NCBI GenBank assembly: GCA_003202005.1
Contig: QJJF01000003.1
Location: forward strand, 248,001-312,000
Length of the DNA: 64,000 nt
From: Williamsia faeni
GTDB lineage: Bacteria > Actinomycetota > Actinomycetes > Mycobacteriales > Mycobacteriaceae
Reading direction: 5' to 3'
Shown: piece after piece, positions 46,067-55,741 of the stretch
How positions within the stretch are numbered: position 1 is the first letter of the stretch
Layout: each line of letters starts with the position of its first letter
Notes under the pieces: generated by a model
What the model saw: only the letters and a program-made list of their open reading frames with translations
What the model was told of the DNA's origin: nothing
The model's database searches: none
Made by a program: the position numbers and the translations under genes

Positions 46067-46327
46067 GTGGCAAACATCAAGTCTCAGATCAAGCGGAACA
46101 AGACCAACGAAGCTGCACGACTGCGTAACCAGTCGACCAAGTCCGCGCTGCGTACCGCGATCCGTTCATTCCGCGAGGCCGTTGCGTCCGGCGAGAAGGA
46201 CAAGGCTTCCGAGCTCCTCGTCGCCACCGGCAAGAAGCTGGACAAGGCTGCCACCAAGGGTGTCATCCACTCGAACCAGGCCGCCAACAAGAAGTCGGCA
46301 ATGGCATTGGCGCTGAACAAGCTCTGA
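46067..46327 (+). CDS. rpsT: 30S ribosomal protein S20
   Basis: Small-subunit protein that binds 16S rRNA early in assembly. The 86-residue basic, helical protein ([35 protein letters not shown]) fits the S20 family throughout. It starts at GTG 46067 with AAGGA about 9 nt upstream. It is monocistronic and followed by an intrinsic terminator; the divergent ATP-grasp operon is upstream. Confidence 0.97.
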   Translation: MANIKSQIKRNKTNEAARLRNQSTKSALRTAIRSFREAVASGEKDKASELLVATGKKLDKAATKGVIHSNQAANKKSAMALALNKL

Positions 46328-46373
46328 TTTACCCCGCCCTTCACCGGGCACAATAACTTCAGCAAGACGCGCT

Positions 46374-46409
46374 AACCCTGGCGGCTCCCACGCAGTCGCC
46401 GGGGTTTTT
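46374..46409 (+). terminator. Rho-independent terminator of rpsT
   Basis: AACCCTGGCG (46374-46383) pairs with CGCCGGGGTT (46397-46406), one wobble, with a 13-nt loop. A T run follows at 46405-46409. It is one of the few classic U-tract terminators in the window. Confidence 0.85.
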
Positions 46410-46487
46410 GTCGTGCGCTGAAGATGTTCAGCTCATTTCGCGGTTCGCCGGGGTGCAGGGCAATGACCCGCGAGACCGGCCGACCGG

Positions 46488-47471
46488 TCAGCGACGTGGT
46501 GACGGACGCAGATCAGCGATGGCGGCGACGGCGCGTTGCAGGCTGAAGTCGGCGTCGGCGGCCTGGCCCTTGACGTCCCCGTTCAGCGTCGCGACCACAG
46601 ACATCGCACGCGCGATCGACGGCGGATCCCACCCGATGGCCTGAGCCTGCACCCGCTTGGCCCGGCCCGGCGGCATCCCCAGCTCCGACACGATGGCCTG
46701 CGGATTGGGTTTACCCATGCCGTACACCCGCGCGATCCCGTGGATGGATTCACCGAGCGCATCGGCCACGAGCACATGGGGAACACCGTGGTGGTGCGCC
46801 CACTGCAGTGCTTCGAGAGCTCCGGCCCGATCTCCGCCGACAGCGAGGTCGGCAACGTCGAATCCCTTGATCTCCGGACGCCCCGAGTAGTAACGGGTGA
46901 CCGACTCGACGGTGACCTTGCCACCGGTGTCGGCAACGAGCTGCGCGCATGCCGCCGACAGGTCACGCAGATTGGCGCGGACCGACTCGACGAGTTTGTC
47001 GACAACGTTGCGGTTCGCTTTGACGCCGAGTCTTCCGAACTCCGCGCGCACAAACGTGCCCATCTCCCAGGGCGGCAACTTGGCGCAATCGTGGACCTCG
47101 GCGCCTGATTTACGCAGTGCCGCAACCATCGACTTCGCGCGGCCACCACCTGAATGGCAGATGACGAGTGTCACACCCTCCGGCGGATTCTCCGCCACCT
47201 CGGTCACCAGCTTCGCCGGTTCCTTCCCGGCCTCACCCGCCGCCTCCAGGACGATGATCCGGTCCTCGGCAAAGAGCGAAGGACTCAGCAGCTCAGCCAG
47301 TTCCGGTGCCGTCGCATCACCGGCCCGAAGTCGCGTGATCGGAATGTCGTCGGGGTTGTCGACCGCACCACGAACCTCGGCGATGACCGCGGACGTCGCG
47401 CGTTCGGCAAGAAATTCGTCATCACCGAGGATCAGGTGCACGCTGTTCACACTGTCATCGTGCCAGAGCAC
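46488..47471 (-). CDS. holA: DNA polymerase III delta subunit
   Basis: Clamp-loader subunit that opens the beta clamp. The 327-residue protein begins MLWHDDSVNSVHLILGDDEFLAERA. An AAA+-like N-terminal region (LLSPSLFAEDRIIVLE, TLVICHSGGGRAKSMVAALRKSGAEVHDC) and a helical collar domain (QLGMPP-like SELGMPPGRAKRVQAQA) follow. The GTG at 47471 is chosen because GGGAGG lies 7 nt upstream; the frame stays open far into comEC, but that part is a shadow. It follows comEC by 26 nt. Confidence 0.93.
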   Translation of the reverse strand: MLWHDDSVNSVHLILGDDEFLAERATSAVIAEVRGAVDNPDDIPITRLRAGDATAPELAELLSPSLFAEDRIIVLEAAGEAGKEPAKLVTEVAENPPEGVTLVICHSGGGRAKSMVAALRKSGAEVHDCAKLPPWEMGTFVRAEFGRLGVKANRNVVDKLVESVRANLRDLSAACAQLVADTGGKVTVESVTRYYSGRPEIKGFDVADLAVGGDRAGALEALQWAHHHGVPHVLVADALGESIHGIARVYGMGKPNPQAIVSELGMPPGRAKRVQAQAIGWDPPSIARAMSVVATLNGDVKGQAADADFSLQRAVAAIADLRPSPRR

Positions 47472-47497
47472 CGCGACACCTCCCGCGTCCCGGCTGT

Positions 47498-48892
47498 TCA
47501 CCACAGCGTCAATGTCGCGAACGGAATGCGACTGAGCTTTTCGGCGACCCACACCATCCACCACAATTCCGGACCGGTGAATCGTGCGAGGAGCACCGCG
47601 ACCGGCGGGCACACCAAGGCCGCCACGGATGCGCAGGTACCCAGAACCGTGATCGGTGCAATCACCAGCGCGATCACCAGATTCGCCACAATCGCCACCG
47701 TGCTGATCTGTCCGCTGATCATCAAGACGGTCGGAGTGGTCACTGCCTGCGCAACGACGGCCACGGCCAGCAGTTCGGCGACACCGCCCGGGACACGATG
47801 ATTCCGAAGCCATTCCGCGACCACGGGCGCGATCACGATGAGCCCGGCAGTGGCCGTCACCGACAAAATGAATCCCGGCTGGACCGCAAAAGCCGGCCAG
47901 ATCATCAACAGCGTCATGATCGCCGCACACAGCGCGGGCATGGCCTGCGACCTTCGACGGATCAACAGCGCCGACAATCCCACACCACCCATCACCGCCG
48001 CCCGGACCACACTCGGACTCGGCCGGACCAGGATCACGAACACAACAATGGCGATCGCGGTGAGCGCGACCGCCGGCCGAGGTCCGGCACCGAGCCAACG
48101 GACCACCAACAGCAGTGCCCCAATGATGATCGCGAAGTTGGCACCGGACACCGCGGTCAGATGCGTCAGCCCACAGGTTCGGAAGTTGTCCTTCAGATCG
48201 TCGCTCAGTGCGGACGTGTCCCCCAGCACCAGTCCCGGCAACAGACCAGACTCCGGCTCCCCCAACGCCTGCGAGGACACCTGCCGAAACTGCGCCCGTA
48301 CCGCGTCTGCCCATCGCTGATAGGCCGGTGGACCACGCACAACCTTCGGCGCGCTCGACGTGGTGAGGGTGGCAACGGTGAGATCGGGTCTGCGGGGTTC
48401 AGACACCGTGAACACCGCAGAGACCTGTTGCCCCGGAATCAATTCCAGCCACCCATCGATCGGGGCCAGCACCGTGGCTCCGGCTTTCGGAACCGCACTG
48501 CCTCGCACTCTCACCACGGAGACCGCCACCACGACGCGATCGGTGCGGGCAACGATCTTCGGGTCGTCAGAGATGCGGACCGTGACCGTGGCCTTACTCC
48601 CCTGAGCGCCTTCATCGGACAACGGGTTCGACGCGATATGGTGCTGCCGCAAGACCATTGCCCACCCGAATCCGGCCAGGGTCCCCGACAGACCGATCAG
48701 TATCGGCAACAACATCATTCGTGACCGCCGTATCAACGCCACGATCAACAGCATGGTGCAGAGCGACGCCGTACCGGCGGCAGCACCGGTGACCGGGATC
48801 GAGCCGATCACACCCAGCATTGTGACGAGCCAACTTCCGACTGCCGCCGGCACCAACCGCAGGTCGAGCCGGGTGGGCTCGCGGCCGGTCAC
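47498..48892 (-). CDS. comEC: ComEC/Rec2-family membrane protein (competence domain only)
   Basis: Channel-like membrane protein related to the DNA-uptake translocase. The 464-residue protein has about nine hydrophobic segments and the competence-domain motif CGLTHLTAVSGANFAIIIG near residue 260. A DUF4131-type N-terminal region precedes it. It lacks the C-terminal metallo-beta-lactamase domain seen in full ComEC, so it is a short form. GTG 48892 overlaps the comEA stop by 4 nt (GTGA); the ATG further upstream would lie within comEA. Natural competence is not shown by the sequence. Confidence 0.87.
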   Translation of the reverse strand: MTGREPTRLDLRLVPAAVGSWLVTMLGVIGSIPVTGAAAGTASLCTMLLIVALIRRSRMMLLPILIGLSGTLAGFGWAMVLRQHHIASNPLSDEGAQGSKATVTVRISDDPKIVARTDRVVVAVSVVRVRGSAVPKAGATVLAPIDGWLELIPGQQVSAVFTVSEPRRPDLTVATLTTSSAPKVVRGPPAYQRWADAVRAQFRQVSSQALGEPESGLLPGLVLGDTSALSDDLKDNFRTCGLTHLTAVSGANFAIIIGALLLVVRWLGAGPRPAVALTAIAIVVFVILVRPSPSVVRAAVMGGVGLSALLIRRRSQAMPALCAAIMTLLMIWPAFAVQPGFILSVTATAGLIVIAPVVAEWLRNHRVPGGVAELLAVAVVAQAVTTPTVLMISGQISTVAIVANLVIALVIAPITVLGTCASVAALVCPPVAVLLARFTGPELWWMVWVAEKLSRIPFATLTLW

Positions 48893-49908
48893 ACCGTGAC
48901 CTTGCCCCGGATCTTCTCCAGACGTCCCGGACCGATCCCGTCGACCTCGGCGAGCTGATCGACGGATGCAAAGTGCCCGTTGGCCTGCCGCCACGCGATG
49001 ATGGCGGCGGCGGTCACCGGACCCACCCCGGGCAAGGTATCCAGTTCGGCGTCGGTGGCGGTATTGAGATTCACCAGTCCCCCGGCAGGTTCGGTTCCCG
49101 GCGCGGTTGATCCCTGGGGTGCAGCGCTGCCCGGAGTGGCACCGGCGCCGTCCACCGCGACCACCGCACTCCGCATCTGGACACCACCCGCCGGATCCGC
49201 GAAACCGACCAGGATCTGATCGCCATCGCGAAGTGGCCGAGCCATGTTCAACGACAACAGGTCTGCTCCGTTCTTAGCCCCACCGGCTTTGTCGATGGCA
49301 TCGGCCACCCGGGACTGCGGAGGGAGACGGACCAGACCGGGCCGGTGCACCAGACCCACCACACTCACCACGAGTTCGGCTGGGGGCTGGGCACTTTCAG
49401 GAGGTGCGGCACTCGCACTCGGTGCGGCCACGCCCGCGGTGGCGGGGAAGTTCACCGGCACCTGCGATCCGGTGTCACCACTGGCGAATGCCGTGTAGAG
49501 GGCGATGGCCGTGGCGCAGAGTCCCACCGCCACCAGGGCGATCGCCGCCGCGGGTGTCGATCGCCATCGCCGTCTCAGCGGCCCGTCGGCCTGCGGGTCC
49601 TCGGTGTCATCAGCCCAGCGAGGTCGATACCCGTCGTCGACGTCATCGGTCCCATCGGTGTCACCACCGCGACCATCGCGATCAGGCTCGGTTGATCGAT
49701 TGCCGTGCAACCACTGCGCCGATCCCAACCAGTCCGGTGCGACCGGATCAGGCGCGGATTCCGGCGGCCATGGCGCATCGTCCGGTGCCGGTCCCGGCTG
49801 CGACCATTCGGACTGAGGCCATTCAGACCGAGTCGGATCGGCCGACGCCGAGGGTGAACCCGCCACGGGTGCACCCGATCCCGCCAAGCGATCGAGATTG
49901 CTTCTCAT
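48889..49908 (-). CDS. comEA: ComEA-type helix-hairpin-helix DNA-binding protein
   Basis: Membrane-anchored DNA-binding protein. The 339-residue protein has a long Pro/Ser/Asp-rich cytoplasmic N-terminus (~115 residues) and one membrane segment (IALVAVGLCATAIALYTAF). An Ala/Pro-rich linker, an SLBB domain (VVGLVHRPGLVRLPPQSRVADAIDKAGG) and a C-terminal tandem HhH (VNLNTATDAELDTLPGVGPVTAAAIIAWR) follow. The unusually long acidic N-terminus is lineage-specific. Coupled to comEC by 4 nt. Confidence 0.9.
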   Translation of the reverse strand: MRSNLDRLAGSGAPVAGSPSASADPTRSEWPQSEWSQPGPAPDDAPWPPESAPDPVAPDWLGSAQWLHGNRSTEPDRDGRGGDTDGTDDVDDGYRPRWADDTEDPQADGPLRRRWRSTPAAAIALVAVGLCATAIALYTAFASGDTGSQVPVNFPATAGVAAPSASAAPPESAQPPAELVVSVVGLVHRPGLVRLPPQSRVADAIDKAGGAKNGADLLSLNMARPLRDGDQILVGFADPAGGVQMRSAVVAVDGAGATPGSAAPQGSTAPGTEPAGGLVNLNTATDAELDTLPGVGPVTAAAIIAWRQANGHFASVDQLAEVDGIGPGRLEKIRGKVTV

Positions 49909-50000
49909 GGCAGAACCGTAGAAAGCGAATCCGGCGATTCACCCGAACAGAGCGACCAGAGGTCCGAACCTGTGAGATCTGCATCGAACTGTGGACAACG

Positions 50001-50849
50001 TCAGGTGAAATCAATCGGGTCGAGTGACGTTGTCACGGCGATGCCTACTGCTCCGGTCCCCACATGCCGCGACAACACCGGACCGAAATCGGACTGCACC
50101 AGCGAGGTGATCGTCAGTTTCGACTGCAGCGCGTCGATGATCTGCTCCGCGAGATCCGGTGCCTCGCAATGCTGTACGCCCAGTGTCACCGGTCGTTGAT
50201 CGGCTATCTCGATGCCGGATTCGATGAGCTTGGCGATGGCCTTGGATGTGGTCCGTTGCTTGTCCTTCAGCGCCAACGTCCCGTCGACCACCCTCAGGAT
50301 GGGCTTGATCGCCAGAGCGGACGCAAAGAACCTGGTGGCGACGCCGATCCGACCACTCGACCGCAGATTGTCCAGTTGCTGCACACACAGCAGACACTCC
50401 GTCGTCGATCCGACTCGGATCGCGGCTTCATAAACGCGGTCCATATCGGCCCCGGATTCCGCCTGCTGCGCCGCCGCCAGGGCAGCGAAGCCGACACCGA
50501 GCCCCACGGTCCGTGAGTCGACCACCCGGATATGACCCTGAAACTTCTCGGCCACCACTTGCGCAGTGCCCCAGGTCCCACTGAACCGCCGGGACAGATG
50601 TACTGCCACGACACCATCGCCCTCGCTCGCCTCGATGGCGCGCGCATATGCGGCCTCGAGGTCGGCGGGTGTCACACCCGACGTCGTGGTCTGCGAGTCG
50701 TTGTAGATCTCGGGGCCGATCTCGTCGACGTCCTCGCGCAGATCCAGATCCCCCGACAGGACATGGAGCGGCACCGAAATGATGCGGTACCGCTCGCGCA
50801 GCGCATCCGGCAGGCGCGCCGAGGAATCGGTCACGACGACAACGGTCAC
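50001..50849 (-). CDS. DegV-family fatty acid-binding protein
   Basis: A 282-residue DegV protein, the family that binds fatty acids for the FakA/FakB kinase system. It has [15 protein letters not shown] at the start, [12 protein letters not shown], the [15 protein letters not shown] loop, [11 protein letters not shown] and [21 protein letters not shown]. It overlaps the octT stop by 4 nt. A DAK2-domain protein, often its partner, is at the far end of this window (63059). Fatty-acid binding is family knowledge, not shown here. Confidence 0.9.
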   Translation of the reverse strand: MTVVVVTDSSARLPDALRERYRIISVPLHVLSGDLDLREDVDEIGPEIYNDSQTTTSGVTPADLEAAYARAIEASEGDGVVAVHLSRRFSGTWGTAQVVAEKFQGHIRVVDSRTVGLGVGFAALAAAQQAESGADMDRVYEAAIRVGSTTECLLCVQQLDNLRSSGRIGVATRFFASALAIKPILRVVDGTLALKDKQRTTSKAIAKLIESGIEIADQRPVTLGVQHCEAPDLAEQIIDALQSKLTITSLVQSDFGPVLSRHVGTGAVGIAVTTSLDPIDFT

Positions 50850-51610
50850 AGGGCCACGTTAGTCGTCGGGACGCCGGGAGTCGTGAGGACGTCGGACACC
50901 GCGGACCGAACGAGATCGGCCACCTCGCGATGACACCCGAAACCCCAGTGGATGCCATCCGGGTTGCCTTCACCACGATCAAAATGTGCGGCGGTCGGCG
51001 GCATGAGGTCGACGAGAGGCACCTGCGCCGACTCCGCCCACGTGGTCATCGCGGCCACCGTTTGTGGCCGGCCCTTGTGCACGTTGCCGTAGTACGGACT
51101 GCGATGTGTCGACGGCAGGCAGGCCACCACCGGCAGGTCGGGGCGGATCGTGATCAGAGCCTCGTGGATCTTGCCGAGGTAGTCCGCGGTCAGTGCCGGC
51201 GGCAGTGCCAACGGCCACCCGGTGCGGGCCAGCCGCGGCTGAAGCCAGCCGTAGCCGTCGCGAACGTACTGACGCAGTCGCGGTGGCCGGACGTAGCGGA
51301 TCTGCTCACGCAAGGCGGTCGGCAGTGGAGATGGCAGAGAATCCATCCCGCCGAACGCAAAAACGACCGCGCTCGCCCGTGGAACGGCAGCCCAGATGTT
51401 CGGATCCTGGGTCAGTGCCCACCAGACGTCGCGGCTGGTCCAGCCGATCCGCCCGAACAGCTCGAGCTCCAGCCCCAGCTCCTGCGCGGCGAGTGTCGGC
51501 CAGATCCGCGGATCGTCGGCGGGCAAGCCGCCCTTGGGGCCGTAATAGGACAAGGAGTCCGAGAGCACCAAGAGGCTGCCCCGCGTGGGCTGCGCGATGT
51601 CCTGGCTCAT
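50846..51610 (-). CDS. octT: SGNH hydrolase-fold octanoyltransferase (OctT-like)
   Basis: By position (Rv2418c) and fold, probably diglucosylglycerate octanoyltransferase, which acylates an early precursor of methylglucose lipopolysaccharide. The 254-residue protein has [11 protein letters not shown] (nucleophile Ser), FGGMDSLPS (oxyanion block) and [15 protein letters not shown] (catalytic Asp/His). ATG at 51610 overlaps the gpgP stop by 4 nt; the 18 extra codons of the longer frame are basic and unlikely. It is coupled to gpgP, which makes its substrate. Confidence 0.82.
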   Translation of the reverse strand: MSQDIAQPTRGSLLVLSDSLSYYGPKGGLPADDPRIWPTLAAQELGLELELFGRIGWTSRDVWWALTQDPNIWAAVPRASAVVFAFGGMDSLPSPLPTALREQIRYVRPPRLRQYVRDGYGWLQPRLARTGWPLALPPALTADYLGKIHEALITIRPDLPVVACLPSTHRSPYYGNVHKGRPQTVAAMTTWAESAQVPLVDLMPPTAAHFDRGEGNPDGIHWGFGCHREVADLVRSAVSDVLTTPGVPTTNVAL

Positions 51611-52323
51611 TGCACCGCGGGATCGGATACCTCGGCGGACGCGTTCCATACGTCGAGCCGCCACGTGGTGTCGTTGTCTTCACCGTGTCCGCTGAGCTGC
51701 ACCCAACTGGTGTTCGCCAGTCCGCCGAACAGCGGCCAGTGGCTGATGGGCAGACCCAGTAGCCCGGCGGTCAGGGCTGCGATCGCCCCACCGTGCGCCA
51801 CCAGGACAACCGGTGCGTCAGGACTGTCGCCGCGACCCCAATCACCAAGTCCGGCAACGAGTTCCTCCACCAGGGGCACACTCCGGCGCGCCACATCGAC
51901 GCGACTCTCCCCACCCGGTGGCGTCCAGGTGGCGTCGTCACGCCAGATCCGGCGGGCACCGGGGAGCTTCGCATCGACCTCCTGGTGGGTCAGTCCCTGC
52001 CAGTCGCCGAGATGGGTTTCGCGCAGCCGCTTGTCCAGACCGACCTCGAGGCCGGCCTGTTCGGCCAGAGCAGCCGCGGTGTCCCGCGCGCGCCGCAGGT
52101 CCGAGGAGATGATCAGACGCGGTTCACGGGCGGCGAGCACCTTCGCCGCAGCAGCGGCCTGCCGGACGCCGAGTTCGGACAGATCGGTGTCGAGCTGACC
52201 CTGCATCCGGCTCGTCGCGTTGTATTCGGTCTGCCCGTGCCGCAGCAGCACGAGCCGACGCACCACCGGCGTCATCCGCTCGACGCTGGAGTCGTGGCTG
52301 TCCGGACGCAACAACTCATTCAT
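51607..52323 (-). CDS. gpgP: Glucosyl-3-phosphoglycerate phosphatase (histidine phosphatase)
   Basis: Removes phosphate from glucosyl-3-phosphoglycerate in methylglucose lipopolysaccharide synthesis. The histidine phosphatase motif [12 protein letters not shown] (catalytic His) sits near the N-terminus, with [29 protein letters not shown] and [13 protein letters not shown]. These match Rv2419c, a related actinobacterial enzyme, by position and motif. I use ATG 52323, which overlaps the rsfS stop by 8 nt. ATG 52275 ([11 protein letters not shown]) is also credible and closer to the mycobacterial length. Confidence 0.85.
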   Translation of the reverse strand: MNELLRPDSHDSSVERMTPVVRRLVLLRHGQTEYNATSRMQGQLDTDLSELGVRQAAAAAKVLAAREPRLIISSDLRRARDTAAALAEQAGLEVGLDKRLRETHLGDWQGLTHQEVDAKLPGARRIWRDDATWTPPGGESRVDVARRSVPLVEELVAGLGDWGRGDSPDAPVVLVAHGGAIAALTAGLLGLPISHWPLFGGLANTSWVQLSGHGEDNDTTWRLDVWNASAEVSDPAVQ

Positions 52324-52732
52324 GGTCCGAGCTTTCGGTTTCTTCGTCACCGCCGGTCGCGATCACTGGGGTGTCGAGCCCGGGGATGTCGACCGTCGGG
52401 CAGTCCTTCCAGAGACGTTCGAGGGCGTAGAACTCCCGCTCCTCTTCATGCAGAACGTGGATGACGACGTCGACGTAGTCGAGCAGTGTCCAGCGCCCCT
52501 CACGCGCACCTTCACGACGGACCGGCTTGTGGCCGGCTTCGCGCAATTTCTCCTCGACCTCGTCAACGATGGCGCTGACCTGTCGTTCGTTGTCGGCCGA
52601 TGCGATGACAAAGCAGTCAGTGATGACCAGCTGCTCGGAAACATCGAGAACGATCACATTTGCGGCCAGTTTGTCGGCGGCCGCATGGGCGGCGACGGTG
52701 GCCATGGCGACCGCCTCGGGTGACGCTGTCAC
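52316..52732 (-). CDS. rsfS: Ribosomal silencing factor RsfS
   Basis: Binds L14 on the 50S subunit and blocks subunit joining during starvation. The 138-residue protein shows [39 protein letters not shown] and [34 protein letters not shown], hallmarks of the family. A Glu/Asp-rich tail ends it. A GTG start at 52732 overlaps nadD by 4 nt, the usual nadD-rsfS pair. Confidence 0.95.
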   Translation of the reverse strand: MTASPEAVAMATVAAHAAADKLAANVIVLDVSEQLVITDCFVIASADNERQVSAIVDEVEEKLREAGHKPVRREGAREGRWTLLDYVDVVIHVLHEEEREFYALERLWKDCPTVDIPGLDTPVIATGGDEETESSDHE

Positions 52733-53388
52733 AGAGTGCCTTTCGATTGGTAGAGCTTTCTCTTACTGATGTACTGCACCACTCCGTCCGGTACCAGGTA
52801 CCAGACCGGCCGGCCGGCCGCCGCACGCTTGCGGCAGTCGGTCGAGGAAATCGCCAACGCCGGTATCTCCATCAGATGGAGGGTATCGGGAGGAAGCTTC
52901 TGCAGGTGCCTGTCCAGATGTGCGGCGCCGAGTTCGTAGCCGGGGCGTGACACCCCGACAAAGTTGGACAACTCGAACAGCACTTCCCAGTCCTGCCAGG
53001 ACAAGATCGATGCCAGCGCGTCCGCACCGGTGATGAAGAACAATTCCGCATCCGGGTTCAGACGCTTGAGATCGCGCAGGGTATCGACCGTGTAGGTGTC
53101 GCCTTCACGGTCGATGTCGACCCTGCTGACCGAGAACCGCGGGTTGGACGCGGTGGCGATCACGGTCATCAGGTAGCGGTCTTCGGGCGGGCTGACCCCG
53201 GCGGCGACGTCCTGGAACTTCTGCCAGGGCCGACCGGTGGGGACGAAGATGACCTCGTCGAGGCCATATCGGTCCGCGACCTCGCTCGCAGCGACCAGGT
53301 GGCCGTTGTGAACGGGGTCGAACGTGCCGCCCATGACACCGATCTTCCGACCGGTGGAGGCGCGGGAGATGGGTGTCGGATCGGGCAT
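52729..53388 (-). CDS. nadD: Nicotinate-nucleotide adenylyltransferase
   Basis: Adenylates nicotinate mononucleotide in NAD synthesis. The 219-residue nucleotidyltransferase has [18 protein letters not shown] (HxGH) near residue 17, the [12 protein letters not shown] block and [30 protein letters not shown] (ISSTxxR). It begins the nadD-rsfS-gpgP-octT-degV run, all joined by 4- to 8-nt overlaps. Confidence 0.96.
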   Translation of the reverse strand: MPDPTPISRASTGRKIGVMGGTFDPVHNGHLVAASEVADRYGLDEVIFVPTGRPWQKFQDVAAGVSPPEDRYLMTVIATASNPRFSVSRVDIDREGDTYTVDTLRDLKRLNPDAELFFITGADALASILSWQDWEVLFELSNFVGVSRPGYELGAAHLDRHLQKLPPDTLHLMEIPALAISSTDCRKRAAAGRPVWYLVPDGVVQYISKRKLYQSKGTL

Positions 53389-53411
53389 GAGGGTTGAGTC
53401 TACTGATCAGC

Positions 53412-54806
53412 TCATACGGGCAGGAGGTTGGCGATCACCTTGGCCAGTTGAGAGGCGTTGCGACATTCGTGCATGTCGATGACATCGGAGTAGGTTGCGG
53501 CGATCGAGTCGCCGGAATCCCAGTGGGTCGCGGCCTCCGGATTGAGCCAGTAGGCGTGGCGCGTGTGGTCGACCATCTTGGCCAGCGCGTCGAGTTTCGG
53601 GTCACGATAGTTGTTGCGGCCGTCCCCCAGGATGAGCAGCGCACCACGCCGTGTCAGCGCGTCCAGATACTCGCCGGCAAAGCCGTCGAACGCATGGCCG
53701 TAATCGGAGTGCCCGTCGCGCGTGATCAGACGGGCCGAGGCGATCATGTCGTGAATTGCCGCCGTGAAATCGAGGTCGGGGCCGTCGAAGAACTCGGTCA
53801 CCTCGTCGACGGTGTCGACGAATGCAAAAACCCGGACCTTTGAAAACTGTTGCCGCAATGCGTAAACCAGTTGCAAGGTGAACTGTGAGAACCCGGCCAC
53901 CGAGCCCGACACGTCGCAGAGCACCACCAGTTCAGGGCGTCCGACACGCGGCTTGCGGCGGACCAGATCGATCGGGACACCACCGGTCGACATCGAGGCC
54001 CTCAACGTTTTGCGGACGTCGATGGCACCGCGATGAGCGCGCCGCCGGCGAATCTCCAGCCGGGATGCGAGGAGCCGGGCGAGCGGCGCGATGGTGCGTT
54101 TGACCTCGGCCATGTCGGCTGCCCCGGCGGACAGGAAGTTCACGCGTTCGGGAAGGTGCGGTACCGCGTACTGCGACACCCGTTCGCGTCCGTTGCGCTC
54201 GGCCATCCGGCGCTTGGTCTCGTTGTCGACCATCGTCCGGAACTGTTTCACCCGGTCGGCCGCAGCTTTCCGGAAGACCGGATCCCTGCCGTCGGCATCA
54301 TTGCCGGCACCGACGGCCATCGCCGCGGCGATCCGCGCGATCAATGTCTGCGGGTCGATCGCCGACATCGCCTGATAGGTGGAGTACGCCGAATCCCGGG
54401 TCGACTGGTATTTACCCATCTCGGCGACCACCATCGCCGCGAATCGGGCCAGCTCGGCCTCGGCTTCCGGAGAATCATCGGCCAGGAGTTGTGCGAGGCG
54501 GTCACGCACCGCCTCCCTGTCGATCTTGCCGTCCGCATCGAGGGCGAAGGCGTCGTCGAGGTCGCCGCTGCGGTCGCCCGCGCCCAGCGGGAACCACAGG
54601 TTGAAGACCGAGTCGAAGACCTTGCGGTGTCCGTTGTCGTGGAGCAGCGTGCAGGCCATCCCCTCGCGGAAGCTCTCGCGGTCGAGGAGGTCGAGCACTG
54701 CGGTCGCCTGACCCGCATCGATCAGGTTCGCCGGACCGACCACGATCCCGCGGGCCCGGAGGTCGTCGACGAACCCGGTGAGCTGAGTGATGAAGGGGGC
54801 AGTCAC
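53412..54806 (-). CDS. VWA (CoxE-like) domain protein
   Basis: A 464-residue protein with a C-terminal VWA domain carrying the MIDAS DVSGS motif in VVLCDVSGSVAGFSQFTLQLVYALRQ, with further ligand regions around ARLITRDGHSDYGHAFDGF and LLILGDGRNN. The N-terminal half is helical and Arg/Asp-rich. Such proteins pair with MoxR AAA+ ATPases to remodel or insert metals into partners. The MoxR gene ends 7 nt upstream. The client is unknown. Equivalent to Rv2425c by position. Confidence 0.87.
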   Translation of the reverse strand: MTAPFITQLTGFVDDLRARGIVVGPANLIDAGQATAVLDLLDRESFREGMACTLLHDNGHRKVFDSVFNLWFPLGAGDRSGDLDDAFALDADGKIDREAVRDRLAQLLADDSPEAEAELARFAAMVVAEMGKYQSTRDSAYSTYQAMSAIDPQTLIARIAAAMAVGAGNDADGRDPVFRKAAADRVKQFRTMVDNETKRRMAERNGRERVSQYAVPHLPERVNFLSAGAADMAEVKRTIAPLARLLASRLEIRRRRAHRGAIDVRKTLRASMSTGGVPIDLVRRKPRVGRPELVVLCDVSGSVAGFSQFTLQLVYALRQQFSKVRVFAFVDTVDEVTEFFDGPDLDFTAAIHDMIASARLITRDGHSDYGHAFDGFAGEYLDALTRRGALLILGDGRNNYRDPKLDALAKMVDHTRHAYWLNPEAATHWDSGDSIAATYSDVIDMHECRNASQLAKVIANLLPV

Positions 54807-54813
54807 AGCGTGC

Positions 54814-55695
54814 TCAGCTCAGCTTCAGTTCCTTGAGGGCCGTGGCCACATCCGGACGGTGCTTGAGGACGACGCCCAGGGTCTTGGCGATGATCGCGTT
54901 GTCGATCTCCGACCCCGGCTTCTCGCCGACGCCCAGTGCCAGCAGGGTGTTGGCCCAGTCGATCGTCTCGGCCACCGACGGCTTCTTACGGATGTCGAGG
55001 GTGCGCAGGACGCCGATGATGCGGACCAGTTCCTTGGCGACGGACTCGGCGAGTTGGGGAACCCGGCTGGCCAGGATCTCACGCTCACGCGCAGCATCCG
55101 GGAAGTCGATGTACAGGTACAGGCAGCGCCGCTTGAGGGCCTCGGACAGTTCGCGGGTCGCGTTGGACGTCAGCAGCACGATCGGTCGCCTTGCGGCGGT
55201 GACCGTGCCCATCTCCGGGATGGTGATCGCGAAGTCGCTGAGCACCTCGAGCAGCAGGCCTTCGATGTCGACGTCGGCCTTGTCGACCTCGTCGATCAGC
55301 AACACGGTCGGTCCGGTGTTGGAAATGGCCTTCAGCAGCGGTCGTGGGAGCAGGAATTCGTCCGAGAAGATGTCGGCCTTGGTCTCGTCCCAGCCGCGCT
55401 GACCGGTCGCCTGGATCGCCAGGATCTGCTTGGCGTGGTTCCACTCGTAGAGCGCGCGGGCTTCGTCGATGCCCTCGTAACACTGCAGCCGGACGAGTTC
55501 GGCGTTCGTGGTCTGCGAGATCGCACGGGCCAGCTCGGTCTTACCGACACCCGCGGGTCCTTCGACGAGCAGCGGCTTGCCCAGCCGGTCGGCCAGGAAC
55601 ACCGACGTCGAGGTTGCTTCGTCGGCCAGGTACCCGACGCCGGCAAGCGTCTCGCGTACGCCGGGCACGTCGGTGAAACTGGGCTCTACGGCCAT
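54814..55695 (-). CDS. MoxR-family AAA+ ATPase
   Basis: A 293-residue AAA+ chaperone ATPase. It has the Walker A GPAGVGKTELARA near residue 51, Walker B TVLLIDEVDKADVDIEG, sensor I SNATRELSEALKRRC and an RKKPSVAETIDWA C-terminal lid. It starts at ATG 55695 and sits directly upstream of the VWA gene, the usual MoxR-VWA module. proA is upstream with a 46-nt gap. Confidence 0.9.
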   Translation of the reverse strand: MAVEPSFTDVPGVRETLAGVGYLADEATSTSVFLADRLGKPLLVEGPAGVGKTELARAISQTTNAELVRLQCYEGIDEARALYEWNHAKQILAIQATGQRGWDETKADIFSDEFLLPRPLLKAISNTGPTVLLIDEVDKADVDIEGLLLEVLSDFAITIPEMGTVTAARRPIVLLTSNATRELSEALKRRCLYLYIDFPDAAREREILASRVPQLAESVAKELVRIIGVLRTLDIRKKPSVAETIDWANTLLALGVGEKPGSEIDNAIIAKTLGVVLKHRPDVATALKELKLS

Positions 55696-55741
55696 CGTGT
55701 TGCTCCTAAGAAGATGTGATTGGACCCAAGCTGGCGTGTTG

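Noticed and set aside
46488-48314. A 608-codon frame for holA
   Set aside because: The extra N-terminal 281 codons overlap comEC in antisense-like composition and contain no delta-subunit motif. GTG 47471 with GGGAGG upstream fits the known N-terminus.
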